From Rickettsiales bacterium (GTDB lineage: Bacteria; Pseudomonadota; Alphaproteobacteria; Rs-D84): 18,034 bases of DNA. Below are positions 1-6,800 of the stretch, in pieces. The notes below the pieces were generated by a model. It worked only from the letters and a program-made list of their open reading frames with translations. It had not been told where the DNA came from and did not search any database. The stretch covers positions 1-18,034 of the forward strand of contig JAITLD010000051.1 of assembly GCA_031278055.1 (NCBI GenBank), in the 5' to 3' direction. A program made the position numbers and the translations under genes. Position 1 is the first letter of the stretch. Every line of letters begins with the position of its first letter.

Positions 1-48
1 GTTATAATTATTATTAAATAAAAGGCAGGCGCTTTGGCGTGGTGCCGG

Positions 49-69
49 GGCGCGGACGCGCCTTTTTTT
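49..69 (+). terminator. Rho-independent terminator-like hairpin upstream of ileS
   Basis: A GGCGC stem (49-53), GGAC loop and GCGCC stem (58-62) run straight into seven T residues (63-69). It could end a gene lying left of the window. It sits only 20 nt before the ileS start, so it could also act as an attenuator. An upstream AGGCGC (27-32) can pair with the same 3' arm (58-63) and would compete with the terminator stem. The hairpin is read directly from the sequence; its role is inferred. Confidence 0.6.
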
Positions 70-88
70 ATTAAACAAAGGTCAAAAA

Positions 89-3000
89 ATGTCATATCCA
101 AAAACTGAACCAAAGGCGGATTTTGTAAAATTGGAACACGAGATTCTGGATTTCTGGCAGACGAATGATATTTTCCATAAATCGTTGGAACAAACAAAGC
201 ACGGCGCCCCTTTCAGCTTTTACGACGGGCCGCCTTTCGCAAACGGTTTGCCGCATTGGGGACATTTGGGGGTTTCGGCGTTCAAGGATTTAGTCTGCCG
301 GTACCAGACCATGAAAGGCCGCTATGCGGACCGTGAATTCGGATGGGATTGCCACGGGTTTCCGGCGGAGAACTCGGTTGAGAAACAGCAAGGAAAGCAA
401 GCCAAAGATATTGTGGCCCAAGATGGAATCGCCGCGTTCTGCGACATGTGCCGCGCGGATGTTTCGAAATATACCAAAGAATGGATGGCCTTCATCGCCA
501 GAATCGGACGATGGGTCGAGATGGGCGACGGCAAGGGATACCGCACCATGGACAAGAATTATATGGAATCCGTCATCTGGGGATTGTCGGAGCTTTATAA
601 AAAAGGCCTCCTTTACAAAGATTATAAAGTCAATCCTTTCGACTGGAAATTTGGGTCGATTTTATCGAACAGCGAGGCGTCCGCCGATTACCGCGATGTG
701 GTCGACGACGCGATTACTGTCTGGTTCGAATTGGAAGATGGACGCAGGGTTTTGGCCTGGACGACGACCCCCTGGACGCTACCGGGCAATTCCGCATTGG
801 CGGCAAACCCGAAAATGAAATACGCCGTTATGAAAGATTTTGACGGAAAAGAATACGTCATCGCGGAATCGCGGCTGGATTCGTATGAAAAGCAATTTTC
901 AAAAGCAAAAAAAATCGGCGAAATAACGGGGGCGGATTTGGTCGGATTAAAATACAAACCCATGTTCGATTATTACGACGACGATAAATTATTCCGCATT
1001 TTGGGCGCGGATTTCGTTTCCGATTCCGACGGAACTGGAATTGTCCACATAGCGCCGGCTTTCGGCGAGGAAGATTATTTGGCGGCAAAAAAATTGGACC
1101 CGAAATTCCCCGTTATCGTGAATGTCGACGACTACGGAAACTTTACGGCAGAGGTAAGGGACTGGGCCGGAAAAAACATTTTCGAGGCGACGCCCGGAAT
1201 TATGGAATACCTCAAAAAAGCCGGTTTTTTGGTCAAAAAAGAACAATACAAACATTCTTATCCCTATGGCGAGCGGTCAAAGGAAAAACTGATTTACCGC
1301 GCGACCGAGGCATGGTATATCGACGTGCCGAAAATCGGAAAACGCCTGATTGAAAACAACGAAAAAGTAAAGTGGACGTCCGCGGGAAAAAGGTTCGCCG
1401 ACTGGATAGCGAACGCTCGGCCGTGGGGAATAACGCGCAATCGGTTTTGGGGCGTGCCGCTGCCTATCTGGTCGCGGGAAAACGAATTCAAAATATTCGG
1501 CAGTATTAAAGAAATGGAGGAATTTTTCGGCGTAAAAATCAATGACCTTCACCGCCCGACATTGGACGCGTTGGAAAAAGACGGATGGAAGAGGATTGCG
1601 GATGTTCTGGATTGCTGGGTTGAATCCGGCAGCATGCCCTGGGCGCGACTGCATTACCCGTTCGAAAACAAGGACATTTTCGACGCGGCCTTTCCGGCGG
1701 ACTATATTGTCGAGGGGCTGGACCAAACGCGCGGATGGTTTTATTCATTGATGGTTCTGGCGACCGCATTATTCGACGGGCCGGCGTTCAAGACGGTTTC
1801 AGTGAATGGGCTGATTGTCGACGAGAATAGAAAAAAACTTTCCAAATCTCTCGGGAACTTTGTGAATCCGGAACAGCAGATAGAGCAATTTGGCGCGGAC
1901 GCGATACGCCTGTTCGTTCTGGGGTCAAATTTTATGAAAGCAGAGCCTTTATCGATAGACAAAAAAGGCAACGTTTTCAACGAATCGATAAAAACAATTC
2001 TGACGCCGCTTTGGAACGCGTATCATTTCTTTACGCTTTACGCGAATGCCGGAAAAATAAAGGTATCGGATGGAAAAAAAAGCGAGCTAACCGCCCTTGA
2101 TTCCTATATTCTGGCGGAATTTGACGAATTGGCGCGGATTGCGAACGACGCATTGGACAGCTATGCGCCGGAAAGGGCGGTCGCGGCTATTACAAAATTC
2201 CTGGATATTCTGAACAACTGGTATATCCGCCGTTCCCGCGAAAGATTTTGGAACGAAGAGCAGGGGGCGTTCAATACGCTTCATACCGTTCTGACCGAAT
2301 TCTGCAAGATATTGGCGCCGTTCGCGCCGTTCGCGTCCGATTATATTTTCAAAAACCTTACCGGAAAAGAATCGGTGCATTTGGAGAAATATCCGCAATT
2401 TGAAAGCGCGCAAAACGGAACTGTCGCGCGGATGAGAAAGGCGCAGGATATAGTTGCCGTCGGAAAATCTCTGCGCGAAAAGCACGGTCTGCGCAACCGC
2501 CTGCCGCTGGCCAAAATCACGATTGTCGGCGCGGCGAACGCATTACCGGACAATGATTCCCGCGACGTCTACGGCGAAATAATCAAGGATGAATTGAATG
2601 TCAAGGAAATCGCGTGGTCCGTATTCTTGCGGGATGTGGCGGATTCGTTCATTTTTCCGATCACGCCGAAAATCGCCGAACGCCTGGGCGGGGCGGCGCT
2701 GAAAGACATTTTGCCGGCAATAAAAGATGAAAAATATAAAATCGATGACGGACGATTGATAATTAATGATTATGTTTTGAAGCCGGACGAATTCGAAATT
2801 CGATTGAATGTAAAATCGGGAATCGCCGGCGCGGCGTTGCCGGACAATACGGCGGTTGTAATTTTGGATACAAACCTGACGCCAAAATTAATTGCCGAAG
2901 GGCTGGCAAACGACGCCCTGCGTTTCATTCAGGACACGCGCAAGGCGATAAACCTCGATGTTTCAGACCGGATAAAATTATTCGTCGCCGGAGACGCCGA

Positions 3001-3136
3001 AATCGTCCAATCCTTAAAAACGTTGGAACAGAGGGTCAAAGAGGAAACTCTCGCGACCGAAATAATTTATGCGGACGAGCCGCTGGAACATAAAACAAAA
3101 ATCGAGAATCATGACTTCTCCATCCGAATATTTTGA
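89..3136 (+). CDS. ileS: Isoleucyl-tRNA synthetase, eukaryote-like (type 2) class
   Basis: Cytoplasmic class Ia synthetase that charges tRNA-Ile with isoleucine using ATP. At 1015 aa it is longer than the roughly 930-aa classic bacterial enzyme. The HIGH-type motif is PHWGHLG (residues 55-61). The editing-domain signature WTTTPWTLPGN is at 224-234. The KMSKS loop appears as KLSKS (583-587). Blocks such as GWDCHGFPAE, CWVESGSMPWA and EGLDQTRGWFYSLMVLATALF, and the C-terminal EGLANDALRFIQDTRK region, resemble the eukaryotic/archaeal-like IleRS clade. That clade includes Rickettsiales enzymes and mupirocin-resistant IleS2. The ATG is preceded by AAAGG at 77-81. The 3' end overlaps nth by 26 nt, so the two are probably co-transcribed. 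The class assignment is by motif recognition and was not confirmed by alignment. Confidence 0.97.
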   Translation: MSYPKTEPKADFVKLEHEILDFWQTNDIFHKSLEQTKHGAPFSFYDGPPFANGLPHWGHLGVSAFKDLVCRYQTMKGRYADREFGWDCHGFPAENSVEKQQGKQAKDIVAQDGIAAFCDMCRADVSKYTKEWMAFIARIGRWVEMGDGKGYRTMDKNYMESVIWGLSELYKKGLLYKDYKVNPFDWKFGSILSNSEASADYRDVVDDAITVWFELEDGRRVLAWTTTPWTLPGNSALAANPKMKYAVMKDFDGKEYVIAESRLDSYEKQFSKAKKIGEITGADLVGLKYKPMFDYYDDDKLFRILGADFVSDSDGTGIVHIAPAFGEEDYLAAKKLDPKFPVIVNVDDYGNFTAEVRDWAGKNIFEATPGIMEYLKKAGFLVKKEQYKHSYPYGERSKEKLIYRATEAWYIDVPKIGKRLIENNEKVKWTSAGKRFADWIANARPWGITRNRFWGVPLPIWSRENEFKIFGSIKEMEEFFGVKINDLHRPTLDALEKDGWKRIADVLDCWVESGSMPWARLHYPFENKDIFDAAFPADYIVEGLDQTRGWFYSLMVLATALFDGPAFKTVSVNGLIVDENRKKLSKSLGNFVNPEQQIEQFGADAIRLFVLGSNFMKAEPLSIDKKGNVFNESIKTILTPLWNAYHFFTLYANAGKIKVSDGKKSELTALDSYILAEFDELARIANDALDSYAPERAVAAITKFLDILNNWYIRRSRERFWNEEQGAFNTLHTVLTEFCKILAPFAPFASDYIFKNLTGKESVHLEKYPQFESAQNGTVARMRKAQDIVAVGKSLREKHGLRNRLPLAKITIVGAANALPDNDSRDVYGEIIKDELNVKEIAWSVFLRDVADSFIFPITPKIAERLGGAALKDILPAIKDEKYKIDDGRLIINDYVLKPDEFEIRLNVKSGIAGAALPDNTAVVILDTNLTPKLIAEGLANDALRFIQDTRKAINLDVSDRIKLFVAGDAEIVQSLKTLEQRVKEETLATEIIYADEPLEHKTKIENHDFSIRIF

Positions 3137-3770
3137 AATTATCGGGCGGTATTTTGGAACTGGAAAATTGACCGAACTCCATTATGTGAACGAATTTACG
3201 TTGGCCGTGTCGGTGATTTTATCCGCGCAGGCGACGGATAAAAAGGTCAACGAGGTTGTGCCCGCGCTGTTCTTAATCGCGGATACGCCGGAAAAAATGC
3301 TGGCTTTGGGCGAGGATGGGTTAAAAAAGCACATAAAAGTTATTTCGTTTTTCAATAACAAAGCGAAAAATATTCTTGCGCTGGCTACAATATTAAGAAA
3401 CGAAAAACAGATAGGCGGCAAATGGAAATTTCCGGAAAAATACCACAAGCGCGACGAGCTGATGAAACTGCCGGGAATCGGGCAAAAGACGGCGAATGTT
3501 GTTTCCAATGTTTTATGGGGCGCGCCAAACATCGGCGTCGACACGCATGTATTCCGTCTGTCGCACCGGTTCGGCTGGGTCGGCGGCGCGGACAACACGC
3601 CGGAAAAGGTAGAACAAAAACTTTTGAAACTGATTCCGAAAAAATATCATTCCGTCGCAAATCATTTGATGGTAATGCACGGGCGATATATTTGCAGGGC
3701 TCTGCGCCCCGATTGCGAGCATTGCCCCGTCTCGAATATTTGTATTGCAAAAGATAAAAAGCCATTGTAA
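3111..3770 (+). CDS. nth: Endonuclease III (DNA glycosylase/AP lyase)
   Basis: Base-excision repair enzyme that removes oxidised pyrimidines and cleaves the abasic site. The 219-aa product matches the family length of about 211 aa. The helix-hairpin-helix LPGIGQKTANVV (120-131) carries the catalytic lysine K126, and the catalytic aspartate is D144 in VDTHVFRL. The [4Fe-4S] cluster motif C195-x6-C202-x2-C205-x5-C211 closes the protein. The frame is open further upstream to 3069, but the start at 3111 (MTSPSEYFEI) fits the length of the family. It overlaps the ileS 3' end by 26 nt, which suggests translational coupling. No strong Shine-Dalgarno is visible. Confidence 0.96.
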   Translation: MTSPSEYFEIIGRYFGTGKLTELHYVNEFTLAVSVILSAQATDKKVNEVVPALFLIADTPEKMLALGEDGLKKHIKVISFFNNKAKNILALATILRNEKQIGGKWKFPEKYHKRDELMKLPGIGQKTANVVSNVLWGAPNIGVDTHVFRLSHRFGWVGGADNTPEKVEQKLLKLIPKKYHSVANHLMVMHGRYICRALRPDCEHCPVSNICIAKDKKPL

Positions 3771-3784
3771 TATTTCTAGGCGAT

Positions 3785-3858
3785 GGCCTGATGGCAGAAT
3801 GGTTATGCACCGGACTGCAAATCCGTTTATGCCGGTTCGATTCCGACTCAGGCCTCCA
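3785..3858 (+). tRNA. tRNA-Cys (anticodon GCA), CCA encoded
   Basis: The acceptor arms GGCCTGA (3785-3791) and TCAGGCC (3848-3854) pair fully. They are followed by U73 (3855), the discriminator base expected of tRNA-Cys, and by an encoded CCA (3856-3858). The anticodon loop CTGCAAA gives anticodon GCA. The T arm GCCGG-TTCGATT-CCGAC has one C-A mismatch, and the first anticodon-stem pair is C-U. These are small blemishes that do not change the identity. A run of seven T (3860-3866) follows and may help end transcription. The gene lies in the same direction as nth and queH. Confidence 0.95.
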
Positions 3859-3866
3859 CTTTTTTT

Positions 3867-3890
3867 AGTTATGAATTAAGAGTTACAAGT
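3867..3890 (+). repeat. Copy A of a GAGTT-type intergenic repeat
   Basis: The stretch between tRNA-Cys and queH contains AGTTATGAATTAAGAGTTA. The same words appear after the cysteine-rich gene (7317-7343) and, inverted, between mrdB and topA (11339-11371). The shared core is close to AGAGTTATGAATT. The function is unknown; the similarity is seen directly. Confidence 0.5.
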
Positions 3891-3915
3891 CCAATGGATT
3901 TGCGGCCAATGAATT

Positions 3916-4464
3916 ATGTGTCCGAAAAAAATTGTTTTGATGTCATGTTGCGCGCCATGTTCGGCGGCCGCGATAAAGCGATTGAAAGAGAAGGGCGCGG
4001 ATTTTGTCGTCATTTTTTACAATCCGAATATTTTTCCGCGCGCCGAGCATGACCGGCGTCTGGCGGAACAAATAAAACTGTGCGAAAAATACGGCGTCAA
4101 ATATGCCTTTTCGGCCAGTAGCCATGGCGACCACGCCCGATGGCTGGATGCCGTAAAAGGATTCGAAAAAGGACCGGAGCGCGGCACAAGATGCGAAAAA
4201 TGTTTTGCAATGCGATTGAAATGGGGCGCAAAATGGGCCAAGAGAAACGGCTATGACGCGATAACCTCGGTATTCGGGGTATCGCCGCATAAAGACAACT
4301 TTCAGGTTTTGCGCGCGGCAAAATCCGCGTTGCCCCCGATCGGCCGGCGCGGAAAGGCGGATTTTGAATACATAGATTTTAATTTCGCCTATGCGCCCGA
4401 GGCGGACGCATACAGGCAGAAATACTGCGGATGCGAATTTTCGGAGACATATCATGGCAAATGA
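3916..4464 (+). CDS. queH: Epoxyqueuosine reductase QueH
   Basis: QueH (formerly DUF208) performs the last step of queuosine synthesis, reducing epoxyqueuosine to queuosine at position 34 of tRNAs with GUN anticodons (Tyr, His, Asn, Asp). It is an alternative to the cobalamin enzyme QueG. The 182-aa product shows the cysteine pattern of the family: C11-C12 in LMSCCAPCS, C93-x2-C96 in RCEKCF, and C171-G-C173 in KYCGCEFS near the C-terminus. Other family words are FYNPNIFPRAEH (34-45) and SVFGVSPHKD (118-127). It starts 57 nt after tRNA-Cys and overlaps the next gene by 11 nt. The neighbouring tRNA-Cys is not a queuosine substrate, so that pairing is probably incidental. Confidence 0.92.
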   Translation: MCPKKIVLMSCCAPCSAAAIKRLKEKGADFVVIFYNPNIFPRAEHDRRLAEQIKLCEKYGVKYAFSASSHGDHARWLDAVKGFEKGPERGTRCEKCFAMRLKWGAKWAKRNGYDAITSVFGVSPHKDNFQVLRAAKSALPPIGRRGKADFEYIDFNFAYAPEADAYRQKYCGCEFSETYHGK

Positions 4465-4750
4465 CCGGCGCTCGACGCGGCCTATGTTCGTCGGGGCTGC
4501 GGTCAATAATTTCCTGCGGCGCCTCGGAGCGAAAGCGTCCGATTCGGACTTGTCCGCGAAATGGTCGGATATTGTCGGCGAAGATTCAAAACTGGTTAAA
4601 ATATCCGGCGGCGTGAAAAACCGCACCGCTTACGTTCGCGCAAAAAACCCGAGCTATCGATTAACATTGTCGTATCAGGCGGACGACATTATAAAAAAAA
4701 TCAACGCATATTTCGGATACGACGCCGTTCAAAAAATCGTCGTTAAATAA
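4454..4750 (+). CDS. DUF721 / DciA-like protein
   Basis: Small 98-aa basic protein with a DUF721 pattern: a KWSDIVGED block (about 37-45), a strand rich in V/A/Y (GGVKNRTAYVRAKN), and a C-terminal helix ending YFGYDAVQKIVVK. In other bacteria DUF721 proteins such as DciA load or regulate the replicative helicase DnaB; that role here is only inferred. The frame opens upstream at 4391, but GGAG (4443-4446) sits well for the ATG at 4454, which overlaps the queH stop (ATG within ATCATGGCAAATGA). At 98 aa it is shorter than many DciA proteins. The 3' end overlaps the convergent SufBD-like gene by 8 nt, so no terminator fits between them. Confidence 0.72.
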   Translation: MANDRRSTRPMFVGAAVNNFLRRLGAKASDSDLSAKWSDIVGEDSKLVKISGGVKNRTAYVRAKNPSYRLTLSYQADDIIKKINAYFGYDAVQKIVVK

Positions 4751-5405
4751 TCTCTTCCATAAACACCCGCTTTAATAATTCCGCCGATTCAACGGCGGAC
4801 AGGCCAGCCGTTTCGAGGTATCGGATTTGGGGCGGGGCGGGGCGGTAAATCGACGCGCTGTGCTCCGCCGCCAGCGGGACGCTTGAAATTCTTTGCGTCG
4901 GCGACATTTGTAGCAACTTCGCGCGCGGGTCGCACAGCGCGGAAAATGAAATGTCGGTTTTTGCGCCCGCAATATTCGGCGGAACAACAGCAAGCCCCGT
5001 CAGGATATTTTCGGAATCTGCGCCCGCCAAAAGCTTTGTCAGACATTTTATTTTCGTGTCGTTGCAGTTGTTATTCCCAATAATTTCCAAATCGAGGCGA
5101 CCGGAATTTTTTATAATCAATTTTCCGTCGAATCCTACGTTTTCAAGGTTCGCATTGATTTCTATTTTTATTTTTGAGGCGCCTGATGTCTCGATTCTGG
5201 CAGTCAGAAAAACATCGCGCCGCTCGTTCATATCGATGGCCCAATTTTGAACGCCCGTAATTTTTCCTGTATGAATTATATGCAGCGGCAGGTTGGTATC
5301 TTCGCTTATCGACGATAAATCCGGCATAAAAATCCCGTCTTTATAAACGCGCGTTTCTGCGAGCGGCATGCGGATATTCTTGAAATAGTCGTGCGGATGT
5401 GCCAT
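4743..5405 (-). CDS. Short SufB/SufD-family Fe-S assembly protein
   Basis: The C-terminal half resembles the SufBD beta-helix core. It has many short beta strands in 60-115, then LLQMSPTQRISSVPLAAEHSAS, then PPQIRYLETAGLSAVESAELLKRVFMEEI (191-219). The last part matches the family ending 'DPDQLFYLRSRGI...A..LL..GF..E'. H182 in AAEHSAS lies where SufD carries a conserved histidine. SufB/SufD act with the ATPase SufC as a scaffold for iron-sulphur cluster assembly. At 220 aa it is about half the usual length of 400 or more, lacking the N-terminal helical domain, and no other suf gene is in the window. It could be a compact SufD or a remnant. It is divergent from ychF with 26 bp between starts. 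Confidence 0.7.
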   Translation of the reverse strand: MAHPHDYFKNIRMPLAETRVYKDGIFMPDLSSISEDTNLPLHIIHTGKITGVQNWAIDMNERRDVFLTARIETSGASKIKIEINANLENVGFDGKLIIKNSGRLDLEIIGNNNCNDTKIKCLTKLLAGADSENILTGLAVVPPNIAGAKTDISFSALCDPRAKLLQMSPTQRISSVPLAAEHSASIYRPAPPQIRYLETAGLSAVESAELLKRVFMEEII

Positions 5406-5431
5406 AGTCCTTTTATTATAAAGGAATTTGC

Positions 5432-6541
5432 ATGGGATTCAATTGCGGAATTATCGGCCTGCCGAATGTGGGAAAATCCACGCTATTCAACGCGCTGACG
5501 GCAACCATCGCGGCCGACGCGCAAAACTATCCGTTTTGCACGATAGAGCCCAATCTTGGCAAGGCCCTGGTGCCGGACGAAATGCTGGCGAAATTGGCGG
5601 AATTTGAGAAATCGCAAAAGGTTATTCCCACGCAACTTGAAATCGTGGACATCGCAGGCCTTGTCAAAGGCGCATCTGCGGGCGAGGGACTGGGCAATAA
5701 ATTTTTGGGGCACATTCAAGCAGTCGACGCGATTCTTCATGTCGTGCGTTGTTTTGAGAATGACGACATAGTTCACGTGAACGGAAAAATCGACCCGTTG
5801 GGCGACATTGATATAATTAATACCGAATTGGCATTGGCCGATTTGGAATCGCTGGATAAGCAGATGAAAAATTTGGAAAAGAAAACCCATGCCGGCGACA
5901 AAGAAGCGATTGCAAATCTTGCGATGGCGGCCAAGATAAAAAAGAAACTCGAAGCGGGGGAATCAATAACGGGGGAAAGTCCGCAATTTAATTTATTATC
6001 CTCAAAACCTGTGATTTATATCTGTAATGTGGATGAAAAATCTGCGGGAAACGGAAATAATTTTTCCCGTCTGGTTTATGAAAAATACGCAAAAACGCCG
6101 GACGGCGGGCAGCCGCCGGCAAAAGTTCATAGCGGCGCCAGTGTATTGTCAATATCCTCTAAAATCGAGATGGAAATCGCGCAAATTCGGGACATATCCG
6201 AACGAAAAATGTTTCTGGATGATTTGGGTCTTTCTGAATCGGGGTTGTCGCAAATCATACGAACGGGGTACGCGACATTGGGATTATTGACATTTTACAC
6301 AGTCGGGCCAAAAGAGGCCCACGCCTGGACAATTCAAAATGGAATGACCGCGCCCGAAGCAGCCGGAAAAATTCACACGGATTTCGAGAAAGGATTTATC
6401 CGCGCTGAAATTTACCGGCCGGAAGATTGGCTGTCTCTCGGCGGAGAACTCGCCGTAAAAAACGCCGGCAAATGCAAAACCGTCGGCCGCGATTACGCAA
6501 TGCAAAACGGCGACATCGCGAATTTTTTATTCAGCAAATAA
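5432..6541 (+). CDS. ychF: Redox-regulated P-loop ATPase YchF (OLA1/Obg family)
   Basis: Ribosome- and stress-associated nucleotide hydrolase of the Obg family that prefers ATP. The 369-aa length matches the family (about 363). Motifs: G1 GLPNVGKS (9-16), G3 DIAGLVKGAS (73-82), and NVDE (199-202) in place of NKxD, the change linked to ATP preference. Residues about 130-185 form the helical coiled-coil insertion. The C-terminal TGS domain contains LLTFYTVGPKEAHAWTI and ends GDIANFLFSK. AAGGA at 5421-5425 is spaced 6 nt before the ATG. Its promoter must lie inside or overlap the divergent SufBD-like gene, because only 26 bp separate the starts. Confidence 0.96.
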   Translation: MGFNCGIIGLPNVGKSTLFNALTATIAADAQNYPFCTIEPNLGKALVPDEMLAKLAEFEKSQKVIPTQLEIVDIAGLVKGASAGEGLGNKFLGHIQAVDAILHVVRCFENDDIVHVNGKIDPLGDIDIINTELALADLESLDKQMKNLEKKTHAGDKEAIANLAMAAKIKKKLEAGESITGESPQFNLLSSKPVIYICNVDEKSAGNGNNFSRLVYEKYAKTPDGGQPPAKVHSGASVLSISSKIEMEIAQIRDISERKMFLDDLGLSESGLSQIIRTGYATLGLLTFYTVGPKEAHAWTIQNGMTAPEAAGKIHTDFEKGFIRAEIYRPEDWLSLGGELAVKNAGKCKTVGRDYAMQNGDIANFLFSK

Positions 6542-6577
6542 TCACCTTTCGCTAATGAATAGGAATCACGTCATATC

Positions 6578-6606
6578 TTGCATTTTCAAATCAATTGCTT
6601 TATAAT
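6578..6606 (+). promoter_or_regulatory. Predicted sigma70-type promoter of the cysteine-rich gene
   Basis: TTGCAT (6578-6583), a 17-bp spacer, and a perfect TATAAT (6601-6606) place the transcription start near 6612. The -35 box is weak (TTG only). The palindrome CGTCGACG (6609-6616) covers the predicted start site. If correct, the transcript carries a leader of about 188 nt. Confidence 0.45.
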
Positions 6607-6612
6607 CGCGTC

Positions 6613-6800
6613 GACGTTGGCGGGTTGCCTGCGTTGAGGAATAGAAACCTCTTCCAACGCGTTCAGCATACGTAAATGCTCCTGCATGGCAGGAGGGCTG
6701 ACGGAATACATTGAATACGTCACACAATTCGTTGGATTGTTTTCTATCCTCCTGCCACCAATTTCCAATCGGTGGCATTTAATACAAACGGAGGAAAATC
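6613..6800 (+). promoter_or_regulatory. Structured 5' leader with two mutually exclusive folds
   Basis: This long untranslated region precedes the cysteine-rich gene. The visible hairpins are as follows. P1 pairs GCGTTG (6631-6636) with CAACGC (6655-6660). A pairs CTCCTGC (6679-6685) with GCAGGAG (6689-6695), closed by TCAGC/GCTGA (6663-6667 with 6697-6701). C pairs TGCCACC (6753-6759) with GGTGGCA (6771-6777). D pairs TCCTCC (6747-6752) with the Shine-Dalgarno GGAGGA (6790-6795). Alternative B pairs TGGCAGGAGG (6687-6696) with CCTCCTGCCA (6748-6757), 10 perfect bp. B excludes A, C and D. A+C+D would hide the ribosome site and B would expose it. No known riboswitch class was recognised. Confidence 0.5.

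Noticed and set aside
1277..1726. Long minus-strand open frame inside ileS (149 codons)
   Set aside because: It is antisense to a clear ileS reading frame with GC-skewed third positions; no start signal or family.
3069..3110. Upstream extension of nth by 14 codons
   Set aside because: It would lie wholly inside ileS, gives a non-family N-terminus, and the ATG at 3111 fits the usual length.
3943..4626. Long minus-strand open frame opposite queH and the DUF721 gene (227 codons)
   Set aside because: Shadow of two well-supported plus-strand genes; the translation has no recognisable motif.
6586..6768. Minus-strand open frame of about 60 codons ending VDAIIKQLI
   Set aside because: It needs a TTG start, or an internal ATG at 6688 with no ribosome site, and it overlaps the promoter and hairpins of the cysteine-rich gene. 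A gene remnant cannot be excluded but nothing supports it.
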